This document shows, one piece after another, positions 11,761 through 25,102 of a stretch of DNA of 64,000 nt. The number at the start of each line of letters is the position of its first letter. The first letter of the stretch is position 1. The notes below the pieces were generated by a model that searched no databases, had not been told where the DNA came from, and saw only the letters and a program-made list of their open reading frames with translations. Both the position numbers and the translations under genes were made by a program. Source of the DNA: Chanodichthys erythropterus (Eukaryota > Chordata > Actinopteri > Cypriniformes > Xenocyprididae); contig NC_090234.1 in NCBI RefSeq assembly GCF_024489055.1, positions 6,012,490 to 6,076,489 of the forward strand, in the 5' to 3' direction.

Positions 11761-12034
11761 CCCGCCAATTACAAATCGGTGATTAAGGTTTCGTTCATAA
11801 ACCATAGCCTTATGAAAATTGACGAGAATCAGTTGAATAGAATGGCGTCAAAACATGTAGAAACAATTGGAATATTTGGAATTATTTCATGCGCAACGCA
11901 TAGCTGTCGTATAATTATAAAGTTAAGTTAGCTATAAAAAGTTAATAAATATTATAAGCATTAGACCGAACTATTACAGTATTTTGAGTCAAAATTTGTA
12001 TCAGAGGAACAATGCAATTCATCACAATATTACA

Positions 12035-12037
<3 letters not shown>

Positions 12038-12089
<52 letters not shown>

Positions 12090-12692
12090 TGTGTGTGTTG
12101 GGGCGAAGGTGGGGGACTGAATGTTACAAGTTCAAAGCTATCTATGAAAATGGTGAAAAGGTGAGTCAGACTCAGTACCGCTGAGGAATAAAACCAACAG
12201 TCCGAATTTCACAACCACACACGTTTATAGGGCTATCATCAGGCCATCCATTTTCAAGAGTATATTTAAAAACCCGATTCTTAAAACAGAAAAATGGGCA
12301 AGATTGTCAGTAATCTACTCAAAGATTTTGTCTAATGTAGTTTTTTGTTTGACAGGCTAAATTCCGAAGTTCTAAAAACTTGCCCTTACTCATTTTTTTT
12401 TTTTAAGTTGAACCAACATGCATAGCAGGTGAGCTTGATTAATTACGCTTATTTTTTAAAGTGTGTAGTGTTGTCACACTATATAAGCCTGGCAAGTTGT
12501 CAGAATGGATATTGCTGCTTATTAAATCTTTATAAACTCGTCCACATCATTTGTATTTAAAATATAACAATTTAAACAATGTTAAAAAAAGAACAATTCA
12601 TGAAACCGTAATTGGATAACATTTTTGTGACAGAATCCTAATTTATTTATTTTTTAAATATTTGAAACCAACATCATAAACAACAGCTAGCC

Positions 12693-12740
<48 letters not shown>

Positions 12741-13127
12741 ACTCAGATCCCGGTGAACACACACACATAAAAATAACCCAAACAGCCGTCACTATTATGC
12801 TAAAGCGCACATTAAAGCGACAGTTTGCCAAGAAAAAGGGCATGTGGTCTTCGAAATTTGCAATTCGTACTGGTTCGGGGCAAGTTGTCACGAGCAACTG
12901 AATATCTCATCAGATTTATTCAAATGTCCAAATGCATAAATGGTTTTTAGCGGTGGTTTTGTTTGTTGCAAGTTTTGTATGTTTCATCAAACCTGTCTTA
13001 AATGTGAGTTCTGTCGCTATATATAACTTTGTACTGTTGAAATATTTCTTCCTCTCTTAATGTTATTAAATAGATCATTGCCCCCCGAATCTTCAGGACA
13101 GCGTAATTAAAAGCTATGAAATGAAAT

Positions 13128-13158
<31 letters not shown>
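12038..13158. repeat. GT (12038-12098), CA (12700-12738) and poly-T (13129-13158) tracts in AT-rich sequence
   Basis: Three simple repeats lie in otherwise unremarkable AT-rich intergenic sequence. The Cys-Val-rich ORF at 11984-12184 is a translation of the GT run. Confidence 0.9.
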
Positions 13159-13159
<1 letters not shown>

Positions 13160-13194
13160 GAAGAACAGAAGCTCAAATTATAGCGCAGCTATTC

Positions 13195-13720
13195 CATTTA
13201 TTTAAATGTCATCTTTCCTTCCCACCCCGAGCCTATAAAAGACGAGTCGTCAGAAATTCAGGCTTGTCTAGGTGCATGATGTGACTGCTGCGCACGAGCC
13301 ATATTTCAGTATGACAGGTTTCCATGGCATTCAAAGTAGGGCTCGGGCCGAGGTGACGTCCAGTGAACGCGCATATCCCATCTGTGTCTAGGAGCTTGGG
13401 TTTCCACCGACAGTATTTTTGGAATGGAGTTCCTCTCGGACCGTGAATAACGCATTTAAACGCTGTCACAACATGGTGTGTGGTCCACTGCGCGCATCAG
13501 TCCTCTACTGAAACCCCTCGCGAATCTTGCATTTGTTCATTGTGTGCGAATACAACGAATCACTTTATTTTTAAATCATGGGTGTATTTGGCAATCGGCT
13601 TGTGTCCTTTAACGAGCACGACTGTCTGCGTATAAAGAAGTTTCAAACTCTGGGAAAAGTGTGCTGGGACACAACAGCTGGGACATGTTTTCCTACTGTG
13701 TTTTCATACTTTTCACACTA
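13195..13720. promoter_or_regulatory. Candidate non-coding regulatory block downstream of engrailed (B)
   Basis: This non-repetitive, CpG-containing block follows a poly-T run. It contains a TATAAAAG (about 13232), an AGGTGACGTCCAG CRE-like site (about 13350) and E-box-like CAGCTG (about 13675). A weak promoter or an enhancer are both possible. No ORF in it resembles a known protein. Confidence 0.3.
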
Positions 13721-13729
13721 GTGAGAAAT

Positions 13730-15690
13730 AAAACAGGAATATTTTAAACGTATACCGGAATAAAGACGTTAATCGTTAATCGTAATTATTAGAATGTTCA
13801 CCTATAAAAATAATGATCTATTTCCGTAAAAGAAAGTTTCCTGGAAAAACCAAGAAAATGTATGTTCTGGGAACCAAAAACCAAAAACTAAAAACTAATT
13901 AAAAATTGTATGGGAAAGAAGTTTGGTGTTAAGATTGCCTACTCTACACTACACACACACTACATTACTCCAACAAGACCACAGTAGCCTAAATATTATA
14001 TTATATAAATAATTAATAATAAGAAATAAACAATTTCCTGTATATTGTTTAAGGTTGCTAAGCAGCTTTGTGTGGTCGCGGGTGACCCGGCTCATTATAT
14101 CACATGTGTGGTAAAACTAATGGTTCAGCTCTGAATTCTGATTGGATGAGCCGTGTTCATTTAGAGCGCGTACATGTGACCTTATATTCACTGTTACTGC
14201 TCCACGTTGATATGTTAAAAAAAAAACTTAATCAGCCTACAATTAGACTAATGAAATAGCCTACTTGCTATATTCTAATTTATGAAAATCATAGTAAAAA
14301 CTTGTTTATCACATTGAACTTCACAGCACATAGATTAAATTTATAAATGAGAAGTGTATCTCACACCCTAAACCTTAACAAGCCCTAAATATTGGCAACC
14401 ACATTACAAAATAATCACTTTTATTGAATAGAATTTAAAATAACACTTGGATTATCTTGAGGTTAAAAAATGGGAGGGATATTTGATGATAAGGGCTTGA
14501 AATAAGCAACCAAACCACTAAATATCTTAATACAAGCCACTAATTATTACTGACAAAACAAAAAATGGGTTTAGTAATTGTGTATTCTAACAGCTCAAAC
14601 TAATATCTGAGGTCTGCTGTCAAGGGTCTCATTTAAACTTTTTACTTTTTGTTTAATAAATGTTTTGTTACAGGTTCATTCTTATGCACAAACTAACATA
14701 TTATTTATAAAACGAATAACATATTCATCAAAGGTTATGAAAAGTTGAAATACAGAGGGAGCAGAAGAGAGCTTGCAACATGAGTTTAAAACACAGGAAT
14801 GACTGATAACAGGGTGAATTGTCAAAAGAGGAAATGTGACTTAATGAAAATGTAGTGTCATTTGTTCATTTGTCTGATGTGACAGTATTATACAGCAGCA
14901 CCGGACAACAGTGTTGGGGATAATTATATAGGTCTATACCAACATCATTCATTAAACATATCTACACATCCCAAAGTCAACATACTGGAGGGAGATAACA
15001 CTAACCATCAGATAAAATGCTTTTGACCTCCAGGCAAATGGTTAGAACTGGCCAATATCAGTCAGACTGACTTTAAAGATCCTCAGTGCAACACAGCTAT
15101 TATCCAACAACAACAAAAAAATCTATTAAAAGTCACAGGTGATATTTTTTTTTTTTATGTTTTATTTAAATAATACATATTAAACTGTTAAATGTTACTC
15201 TTAATTGTGGACAATAGTAAATATTAGACATGCACCAATGTTTTTGAGCAATTTAAAACCATTGGCACACTAACTACATGAAGGCACTGAGTTGTATAAT
15301 GTCTGTTGCATAACTCAATGTTTTCTTAGGGTAAATATAACAGGGCTGGACAAGAAGGATGGCCCGGGGCCAGTGTGAATGTTGCCCGGGACAATTGAGG
15401 AACTGCATAGTCACAAAAGTTTATCCTTTGCACATGATTTTAAGTCTGTTTTTAAGCCTTGCCTATTTAAAAATTCAAGTGCAAGAAGATGCGAAAGAAA
15501 ACTCAATTTGGTACTCGCCGTGTGAGAAGATTTGTGTGCGCACACATCCAAAGCAACATGTTCTCCAACCAATACGCCTATATAGGTCGTTTGTCACTTC
15601 CACGAAATATGACTCATAGGAGCGTTTACTAAAGTTGCACCCCTATCGACAACAGGACACTTTCGTTTTAATGCATTGTACCCTGCGTCA
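13730..15690. other. Intergenic sequence, no recognised feature
   Basis: AT-rich sequence with short A/T runs. I see no gene, no splice structure and no clear repeat ends. The ORF at 15359-15619 has no recognisable similarity. Confidence 0.55.
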
Positions 15691-15704
15691 TATTTCGGGT
15701 TTTG

Positions 15705-15792
15705 CGTAGCTCAGTTGGCAGAGTATTGCAATTGATAACAATATGCAATCATGTGATCATGCAATCATGGGTTTGATCCCAGGGAACACATG
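15705..15792 (+). repeat. tRNA-derived SINE-like sequence
   Basis: An A-box-like TAGCTCAGTTGG (about 15710-15721) and a B-box-like GGGTTTGATCCC (about 15769-15780) sit in the order of a tRNA-type RNA polymerase III promoter. The boxes are about 58 bp apart, too far for a normal tRNA. The intervening sequence contains ATGCAATCATG repeats and no cloverleaf can be drawn, so this is a tRNA-derived repeat or tRNA pseudogene and not a functional tRNA. Confidence 0.6.
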
Positions 15793-16259
15793 TGCTCATA
15801 AAGTGTATATATACACTATACTGTACATCACTAAGGGTAAGTTTAGGGTTGGGGAAGGTGTGGTCGTTAATAAAAAAATGAGTTTTGCTAAATGGAAATA
15901 GGACAAATGGTGTAAAAAGTCCACACACTGCATTTAAATTAATACGCATTTTGATTGGTAACGACAGACATAACACAACATTGTCATTATTTTTATGCCA
16001 GCTAGAGGGCGCATGACCTTAAAATGACCTATGTAAATATAGGTCATAACAAAGTGCTTGAAAAACGACCTATAGGGTCAGGGTTTTTTGGAGCACCGGG
16101 AACAGTGCAAACACTGATGAACTCTCTTTCACTTTCAAACACTTTCAAAATTATATCAAAATGCCCATCTTGGCGAGTAAATGTAAACAGTTGAGAAAAA
16201 AAAATGTGGCTCACTACTCTTTACTAAATAACTCTTTTTTTTACTCTAATATGTATTAA

Positions 16260-16776
16260 AGGGTCCTATAATGTCCCTTTCACAAGATGTAATATAGTCT
16301 CTGGTGTCTCCAGAATGTGTCTGTGAAGTTTCAGCTCAAAATCCCCCACAGATCATTTATTATAGCTTGACAAATTTGTCCCTATTTGGGTGTGAGCAAA
16401 AACACGCCATTTTTGTGTGTGTCCCTTTAAATGCAAATGAGCTGCTGCTCCCGCCCCCTTTCCAGAAGAGGGCGGAGCTTTAACAGCTCAACAACAACAA
16501 AGCTGGAGAATCTCACGCAGACAAAATGAGGATTGTCAGTAACGGTGTTCAGCCTTACATTGTTCAAACCGGAGTCGACACTGATGGAGAGACTCAGGAA
16601 GAAGTTACAACTTTTAGAATGAAACTGGACGTTTCTGAATGGTTAGTGGATAAATTGATGTAGTTGCTGTGGAGTTGATTCAACTCATCCACTAGCATGT
16701 GCCGTCATGTTGATCTTTTGTGCCCAATTATAGCGCTTAAACATGAAAAAAGTCAGATTTTCATGATATGTCCCCT
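16260..16776 (+). mobile_element. TTAA-flanked non-autonomous element, family C
   Basis: Flanked by TTAA on both sides (16256-16259 and 16777-16780), with ends AGGGTCCTATAATGTCCC and GATATGTCCCCT. Reverse-complement and interrupted copies lie at 40431-40826 and 21990-24707. The shared core includes GTCTCTGGTGTCTCCAGAAT and a TTTAAATGCAAATGAGCTGC box. TTAA duplication suggests piggyBac-type mobilisation. It encodes no transposase. Confidence 0.75.
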
Positions 16777-16979
16777 TTAATATATATTGTATCAAAATGT
16801 ATATCAGTATCAGTATTGGATGGAATCATCAGTGCATCCCATATATTTTTTTAATATATTTTGGATATTTCTATCTATTTGGATCTTTCTAGATTTTTCA
16901 CTTGTCCTCAAAAATAAACAAAAGAACCATAATTACAAATCTTGGAACAAAATCCTGCACAGGAAAGCATAAAATAGCG

Positions 16980-18520
16980 ATATTTAACGCATGCCAATCA
17001 ATGGTCTCCACCCCTCACTTTAACACACATCACATCTGTATAGAATATACAGTAAAATTCCTTGTTTGACATCCACTATTGATGCAGTGCAGACCAGGTT
17101 TAAATTGCAGTGTGTGCATGTCTGCAGGATGTCAGTAGCTACCTATTATTATTATTATTTCTCCGACCGGACAGAGAGAGCGAGCGGACACATGGCCTCA
17201 AATCACACAGATACGCAAAACACACAGTCAGACAAGGATGAGCCAGCCAAGTGCAGACAAGACTGTGCTCCGGATAGCAGTAATAAATCTCGGGCTGGGA
17301 TCGGCCGTGACAGTTCAGATGCTATCAGCCAGTCAGTGGTCAACCAGTAGAACTAACAGGGCAACATGACAGGAATCATCCATAATACAAACCTACACAT
17401 ACACACTGAGAGGGATGATTCCTGAGGAAAGGTAGGAAAATAGAGACAGCGAGAGATACAATCAGACAGAAAACAGGTAATGACTCAGTGACACTGAACA
17501 GAATATACTAGCCTTAGGCTAACGCACACACTCAATGTTTAAGCTGAACATAATAACTAGTTAATAATATGTTAATAATAATGACGTAATAATATGTTAT
17601 TATCTATTATTATATATAAATTCAAGAGCGATAAGAAGCAAAGTATGATTTCGCGTTTCAAAAATCTTCTGAAGACACAAGTCTTCTCCGCAAGCACGGC
17701 TGAAATGGCTTCACTGAGACCCACACACGCCGTTTATCATTGTTTTACTGTCATCAGCTGATATATGTGCGAGAGAGATCAGGAAAAGGGGAGCACATGC
17801 TCTCTGACCTTTTGATTGGTGCTAAAAGGATCGGGAGAGAGGAGAGTAATAGAGCATTATGGGATCACTCGCCTCATTGGTTCTGAGAGATAGGAGAGCT
17901 GTATGTGCACGGCTGTTGCCAAGGAAACAGTGACTGAACTTGTTTTAAAGTGAATGATAAATATGCTTCAAGCAGATCCTCCACAGATTATCTATTGCTC
18001 CACAGTTCATTATAAACCTTCTTAATTATATACAATGGTGGGTGATGTACACAAATCAAGTACTTGAGTAAAAGTACAGATAGGCCTACACTGACAAAAT
18101 CTTACTCCAGTAAAAATATATATTTTACTAAAAAAAAAAAAAAAATAATACAAAGCTGGCTACTTTATTTTTAATGTACAAAAGTATTAAACATAAAAAG
18201 GTCTGGTCCATGTTTATTATTTATTCTAGCCTGCCGTCAATAAGTAAGATTATTGGATGCAGGCATTAATTATGCACTGATTTGCACATAAGCAAATGTT
18301 ATATTCAATTAACAAAACGTATCATATCAAAACGTTAAACTTCAATACTTCAATGTTAGGCATACTGATCATTCAAAGTAAAAATAACAAGATATATATT
18401 TGAAAATGAGGAAAAACAAAATGTGTCAAATAGTTGACTTAACATTTTAAGAAGACGTTTATTTTTTAAGAAGACATATACATGTTTTGAAGATGAAAGA
18501 TGTATGAGCATTAATTTGCG
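16980..18520. other. Intergenic sequence, no gene recognised
   Basis: Mostly unique-looking sequence. An X-box-like GTTGCCAAGGAAAC sits at about 17916-17929, and 17640-17950 is less AT-rich than its surroundings and could be regulatory. The ORF at 17066-17350 resembles no protein I know. A poly-A run lies at about 18130-18144. Confidence 0.45.
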
Positions 18521-18524
18521 TTAA

Positions 18525-18930
18525 AGGGTTAGTTCACCCAAAAATGAAAATTCTGTCATTTATTACTCACCCTCATGTCGTTCCACACCCGTAAGACCTT
18601 AGTTCATCTTCAGAACACAAATTAAGATATTTTTGATGAAATCCTATGGCTCCGTGAGGCCTCCATAGCCAGCAATGACATTTCCTCTCTCAAGATCCAT
18701 TAATGTACTAAAAACATATTTAAATCAGTTCATGTGAGTACAGTGGTTCAATATTAATATTATAAAGCGATGAGAATATTTTTGGTGCACCAAAAAAACT
18801 AAATAATGACTTATTTAGTGATGGCTGATTTCAAAACACTGCTTCAGGAAGCTTCAGAGCGTCATGATTCGACACGCTGATTCGTAACTCTCAGAATCTT
18901 CCTTATCGCACTTTCAGTTTTAGTTAGTTT
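18525..18930 (+). mobile_element. TTAA-type element, family B, 5' arm only
   Basis: Starts TTAAAGGGTTAGTTCACCC and continues with the same sequence as the outer element at 4413 (ACTCACCCTCATGTCGTTCC, then GACCTTAGTTCATCTTC). No matching right arm follows, so this is a truncated copy. Confidence 0.65.
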
Positions 18931-21336
18931 GACAGATACTTTGCCAAACTAAGTAACTGGGACGGGCCTTGCTGATATGCAGGCACAGTTCTTCTGCCTG
19001 TGTAGCATTGAATATGTCACTAGGTGTACAATTTCTGACACAAAAAGAGGGTTGCTTGCCATGGCATAACTTGCTTTTTCATGTTGCTATATGGGTTGCT
19101 AGGGTCCTTTTAATGGTTGCTAGGGCGTGGCTAGGCAGTTGCTGCACCCCATGTCTCTGTGTTGTTCTGGTGCTGAGATATGGCCGGTTCACTATTGCTA
19201 TTTCAAATTATCTTACATACTTCTATTTTATATGCCATCTGTTTTGGTAAGTTGGTCACCACTTTATGTGAATATCCAGTTTTTGTCTATTTAAATGATA
19301 ATAATCAATCATGCTCAGATTGCAATGATTAATTGGTCGTAGTAAATGATTTGGGTATAATGAGGAAATGATTTGATGTTCAGTAGCATTACAGAGGTTA
19401 ATGGGATAATTATGAGTTGAAATGAATTAATTAACCTCTCACTCCAAATCTGTGTGTTCAGGGGAGACTCCACACGCTGGAAACACAATGATACTGCAGT
19501 CTATCTGCCCTCATTACAACAACAGGGTCAAAAGTCAACATGACTCAGTCCATCTGCTGCGAACACACACACACACACACACACACACACTGAATCGTTC
19601 ACCAGCACTTCCCACACCAGCATGTCTGCTTTCATATTCTAATGAGATGACCATAAATTCTGTCAATAATCCTCATCCGAAATACACATGAACACAGACA
19701 CACATCAAAAATCCTCTAGATAAGACCCTTATTTTTTGAATTTGACCTTCAACTGTTTGGGCTCCATTGAATTCCACTATATGGAGAATGTTTTCATCAA
19801 AAGCCTTAATTTCTTTTCAACTGAAGAAAGAAAGACATGAACATCTTGGATGACATGGGGGTGAGTAAATTATCAGGAAATTTTAATTTGAAAGTGAACT
19901 AATCCTTTAAGTAACAAAACATATTTGAGACTCACAAGCAGTTGATATTAGATTTGAAACATTCTCCTAATTAGAGACTTTAGGTCTACGAGGAAAAATA
20001 AAAGTGGACAAAATGGGCCTTTATAGACAGGAAAAACTTATATGTTCATTGCATTTGTTTTAGGTGAAAATTCCTACCCTGACTTAAGTCAAATTAAAAT
20101 TCATTTATTATATTTGAAATATGCTTTCTATGAATATTATATTTAAACAGTCAAATAGTGGAGTTACTTAACTTTTCATGAGTGTATGCTTGCTGGTTGA
20201 AATATAATATTTTATAACAACTCACAATTCTGACTTTTTTCTCACATAATAAACTCGCAATTGCGAGAAAACGTCAGATTTGTTAGCTGACTTTTTTCAC
20301 AGAATTGGACTTTATACTGTATCTCACAATTCAGAATTATCTTTTGTATTTATTTCATTCCGTGGCGGAAACAATCTTCCACATAAGGCTTTATTTAGAG
20401 TTGGCATTGAAAAACTTTAGGCTGGACTTTAACTCATGACAAAAGCCTGAGATGCTACAAGACAAACTGGTTATCTGACTTTAGTAAATCTCTCTGTAAT
20501 TACCAATGTGCAAATGACTAGGTTTCATATTCTTTGGCTCTTGAGCAAAACTATTAAGAAATCCCATTCTTCATAAAGGATAATAGATAGTGGCTGTTGC
20601 CAGAATCGCTGGAAAACAAGAATGTGGTCAAATTTAGCAACACTTCAAAATGCCCAATTTCAAAGCAATTAAGAACATTTTTTAATGTATCCGAACAAGT
20701 TGCATCATGAACCATGTAAAACTACTCTGAACCATTTAAAACTAGTATTTATAATTAATAAATTAAATGAATTTTTTTTAATCATGTTATGTGATATTTA
20801 TTAAAATAAAGAGTGTTTTATTTCACACACAGTTTTGGCTTTGGAAGCTTGTCAGCTGAAATGTATTAAGGACTCTGAGCATCTGGACCTGTTTATCTGT
20901 GTATCTGCTGTGGGAAACTGTGTCTGCAGTCGCTGTGTTAGCAAGAGCTTTTGTGGGTGGCAGCGGCTGCACAGTTGCTTTAAGCAGCATGAGCTACACA
21001 GGGTTAAAGGTGAAAGGTTTATAAGGAAAGAGGTTAGTAACTGTTTTAAATAGGGTAGGGAGTAGGAAACCTCATAAACACTCCCCACCCCCCACCTGCT
21101 CTGCACTAAACACCTGACACACGGAGAGCATTAAAGACATGCAAACAGATGCATAAATGTATAGAACAAGTCTGCACTAATGATACAAAAAATGCTTTCT
21201 CCGCTTATGGAAAAATTGTTCCATAAGTTAATGCTAAATCAATTCTGTCTAATCTTTCATTCTGGGTGAACTACACACCACACATGTTGTTGCAATTTTG
21301 TGTTGCAATATATTGTGACACAATATTGTTACAGCC
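18931..21336. other. Intergenic sequence with repeat fragments
   Basis: Contains a right-arm-only fragment of the TTAAAGGATTAGTTCAC family (about 19716-19906, ending at TTAA 19907-19910), a CA microsatellite (about 19562-19590) and a repeat rich in CTCGCAATTGCGAG-like motifs (about 20215-20390). ORFs at 18969-19250 and 20835-21106 are unsupported. Confidence 0.55.
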
Positions 21337-21989
21337 TTAAAGGATTAGGGCTAATTTTCATTTGAATATGAACAAGTTTTTCTCAACCTCAGGAGTTCTT
21401 CTTTCTGATGAACACAATCAGAGAAATATTAATAAATATCCTGACGCATCTGAGCTTTATAATGGCAGTGAGCGGGATCAATCCATCATAAACATACTCC
21501 GCACGGCTCCGGGGGGTTAATAAAGGCCTTCTGAAGAGAAGTGATGTGTTTGTGTAAAAAAAAAAAAAAAAAAAAATTTTTTAACAAGTTATGATGTAAA
21601 ATATCTAGCTTCCGGCAGACCGCCTTCCGTATTTAACTTCGAAGAAAGTGTAAAAATCTCACAGTTCTTACGCTATGTCCAACGCCTTCCCTATTCAACT
21701 TATGAAAAAAGCTTAACTGACACGACGCCAGTTCCGATTTTTCCATAATTTGAATACAGAAGGCGGTCTGTCGGAAGCTAGATATTTAACTTCATAATTT
21801 GTTAAATAAGGATTTTTTTTAAACAAACGCATCGCCTCACTTCAGAAGGCCTTCTGCTTTCACCCCCGGAGCTGTGTGGAATATGTGTTATGATGGATGG
21901 ATGTGAATGGATGCACTTTCTTCAGCACATTCTCGTTTGGTAACGCTTACTGCCATTATAAAGCTTGGATGCATCAGGATATTTATTAA

Positions 21990-24707
21990 AGGTGCCGTAG
22001 AACGTGTTTTCAAAAGATGTAACGGTAACACTTTACAATAACAGTACATGAATAACCATGAACTAATACCTAAATTAATAGTTACTTCAACATGAACTCA
22101 TGATTAGTCAAGATATGAACTAATGAAGAGTGATCCTTAACTACGACAGGAGTCATAAGGATTCATGCATGAAAACAGAAGCCTTAACTATGCGTTAATA
22201 CATGTTTGATAATTAATGCATTAATTAACATTTAGGGGTAAACTAAATAAATCAGCCTCCATAAGAGTAAACAAGAAGTACTCTGAATTTGAATTAAACG
22301 TGATTTAATACTGTCATAATTTACACTGTAATATCACAATCTGCCATCTGCAGCTTTGTGACAAATAATTGCAATGGCACATGATTATTTAGCCATTAAT
22401 TACATAGATCTGTCTAATCAAATGTGAAAAATAGACTAACTACCACTAATACATTTAATTTGATCTAAACTGTTTTCTGATTTTTACAGTTCATTTATAT
22501 TTAGTCATAGCTAAATAGTCATAGTTTATTCCCGGAACTAAAGTATGTAGGGTTTGTTTCTGGCGGGACACTCATTAGTGGCGCACGCTAGGTGTTCTCT
22601 TGGCGCGTTTGTTGTGTTGCTGGCATTTTAAACTAATAAATGTTGACTGCTTTGGTAAGCCGAATTAATAATTAAAGACATATTTACATGTATGTTTTAT
22701 TGGGGTTTTCAGGAGGTTATGTGCAGTTAGTAACTGTATTTGTATTTTTGTCATTTAAATGTATATGCTTTGATTAGCATTAGCTTATGGATGCGCGCTA
22801 TTTTACATGTAAATGTGCCTTATGTGTGTCTTTACAGGTATGTTTATGGCTTGCTTTCAAGTCCATATATGTTTAATTATATAAATAAAAATAAAATACA
22901 AATACTTTTTATTTTAGTTTTTTTGTACCGGGGTGTAAAGGAATAAGGATGGCACTCTATAGTGTTTATTCATATATTAGTTAATGATGTGTGATATGTG
23001 CATCATGTCATGACTTTACTTGAGGGGGCACAATCATAATTAACTCATTATTAACTAAGCATATACTAACATCAACTAATGGTTTGTTAATGTATACTTA
23101 TGTCATGACTTTACTTGAGACTATGTCATGACTTTACTATCAAACACACATGTACTAACACAACTATATAAGTAATCAGCCCAGTTAAGTGATGTTGTGT
23201 GACTTTTCAAAAAGTCAGAGAATGGAGGTACAGTATATGATCACAGCCTGCGTCTGGATGGAGAGTGATCTTCTGAATCTGATCCCAGCAAACGCTCCCT
23301 GACCTTAGTTCATGTTTCCTGTTTGGTTATTTTTTTGGGAACCGATTCCTCAGGAACTGATGTAAGTCACAGTAGTTTAGTTTGATAGGAAAGAATATCA
23401 CAAAACATATTAAGACCTTTTAAGATAAATAGTGTATTTAGTATTTTATATGTTTGATAGGGAGGGTCAGTGAAAATAATGACAAACTAATCCTGTGCCT
23501 TTCAGTGATGTTTATAATGAAGCTGCTGATGTCAGTAGTTTAAATTCTGACAAGAATAAATTGTTTAAATTTATTTCAAAGTCCAAATATGTATTATTCC
23601 TTCTTATAGAGATGTTTGATTTAGTTTACCCTAAATGTTAATTAATGCATTAATTATCAAACATGTATTAATGCATAGTTAAGGCTTCTGTTTTCATGCA
23701 TGAATCCCTATGACTCCTGTCGTAGTTAAGGATCACTCTTCATTAGTTCATATCTCAACTAATCATGAGTTCATGTTGAAGTAACTATTAACTCAGGTAT
23801 TAGTTCATGGTTATTCATGTACTGTTATTGTAAAGTGTTACCGATGTAACATAAGTCTAAGGTGTCTCCTGAATGTGTCTGTGAAGTTTCTGCTCAAAAT
23901 ACCCCATAGATTTTTTTTTTAATTCATTTTTTTTAACTGCCTATTTTGGGGCATCATTAAATATGTGCTGATTCAGGCTGCGGCCCCTTTAAATCTCGTG
24001 CTCCCTGCCCCCGAGCTAACGACTGCCTTAAACAGCATAAACAATTCACACAGATAATATAACCCTCAAAATGGATCTTTACAAAGTGTTCGTCATGCAA
24101 CATGTCTAATTGCGTAAGTACAGTATTTATTTGGATGTTTACATTCGATTCTGAATGAGTTTGAGGCTGTGCTCCGTGGCTAACAGCTAATGCTACACTG
24201 TTGGAGAGATTTATAAAGAATGAAGTTGTGTTTATGAATTATACAGACTGCAAGTGTTTAAAAATTAAAATAGCGACGGCTCTTGTCTCCGTGAATACAG
24301 TAAGAAACGATGGTAACTTTAACCACATTTAACATTACATTAGCAACATGCTAACGAAACATTTAGAAAGACAATTTACAAATATCACTAAAAATATCAT
24401 GATATCATGGATTATGTCAGTTATTATTGCTCCATCTGCCATTTTTCACTATTGTTCTTGCTTGCTTACCTAGTCTGATGATTCAGCTGTGCACAGATCC
24501 AGATGTTAATACTGGCTGCCCTTGTCTAATGCCTTGAACATGAGCTGGCATATGCAAATATTCTTCGGAGGTCTTTAAAACAAATGAGATTTATATAAGA
24601 AGGAGGAAATAATGGAGTTTGAGACTCACTGTATGTCATTTCCATGTACTGAACTCTTGTTATTCAACTATGCCAAGGTAAAAACAATTTTTAATTCTAG
24701 GGCACCT
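21990..24707 (+). mobile_element. Middle nested element: TTAA-flanked family C copy, interrupted
   Basis: Flanked by TTAA (21986-21989 and 24708-24711), with ends AGGTGCCGTAGAAC and TTCTAGGGCACCT. It shares the AATGTGTCTGTGAAGTTTC core with the copies at 16260 and 40431. It is split after position 22015 by the hAT-like foldback element. Confidence 0.75.
22024..23842. mobile_element. Innermost nested element: foldback with 8-bp target duplication
   Basis: Near-perfect inverted repeats of about 220 bp (22024-22250 and about 23625-23842) begin GGTAACACTTTACAATAACA. The flanking octamer GATGTAAC is exactly duplicated (22016-22023 and 23843-23850). An 8-bp duplication is typical of the hAT superfamily. 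The interior of about 1.4 kb has no recognisable transposase. ORF 22740-22946 has no similarity I know. Confidence 0.85.
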
Positions 24708-24822
24708 TTAATATTTCTCTGATTGTGTTCATCAGAAAGAATGAAGTCATGTACACCTAGGATGGCTTGAGGGTGAGTAAAACTTGGGCTGATTTTCATT
24801 TTAAAGTGAACTAATCCTTTAA

Positions 24823-25070
24823 TAATGACTATAGTCTAATCTGAACTTAAAGGACTTTTTGGATTTTTATCAAATTTTTTATTTTATGAATATTCTTTTC
24901 CAATTAAGGACATTCCTAGATGTCCCAAAGGTTTTAAGTAAAGCCACATACATGCACATGCACGTACAGAGAGGCATTACTCCGAGAAATGCTCAGGGGA
25001 CAAAGCGAGGTGCCCCAGTGTTCAGACTGGCAGTCTAGACGTCTCGCTCTGTGTCCTCTTCAGTAAGGTT

Positions 25071-25102
<32 letters not shown>

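Larger units (their letters stand above)
21337..24822. mobile_element. Outermost of three nested inverted-repeat elements
   Basis: The element is bounded by TTAA at 21337-21340 and 24819-24822, with ends AGGATTAG... and ...CTAATCCT. The left arm includes CTGATGAACACAATCAGAGA, and its mirror is found after the nested insertion at about 24717-24736. An inner palindrome (21422-21985) is centred near 21700. Removing the nested insertion restores a continuous right arm reading AGGATATTTATTAATATTTC. That is the exact reverse complement of the left-arm sequence at about 21424-21443. Confidence 0.75.

Noticed and set aside
11984..12184. ORF containing a long Cys-Val repeat
   Set aside because: It is only a translated GT microsatellite; the same applies to the ORFs over the CA array at 40021-40111.
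13233..13469. Minus-strand ORF, or a TATA-driven gene at 13232
   Set aside because: No protein similarity and no start, exon and donor arrangement; kept only as a possible regulatory block.
15705..15792. Functional tRNA gene
   Set aside because: A and B boxes are present but too far apart, and no cloverleaf or acceptor stem can be formed.
17066..17350. 94-residue ORF as a gene
   Set aside because: No recognisable domain, no splice signals and Asp/Ser-rich chance composition.
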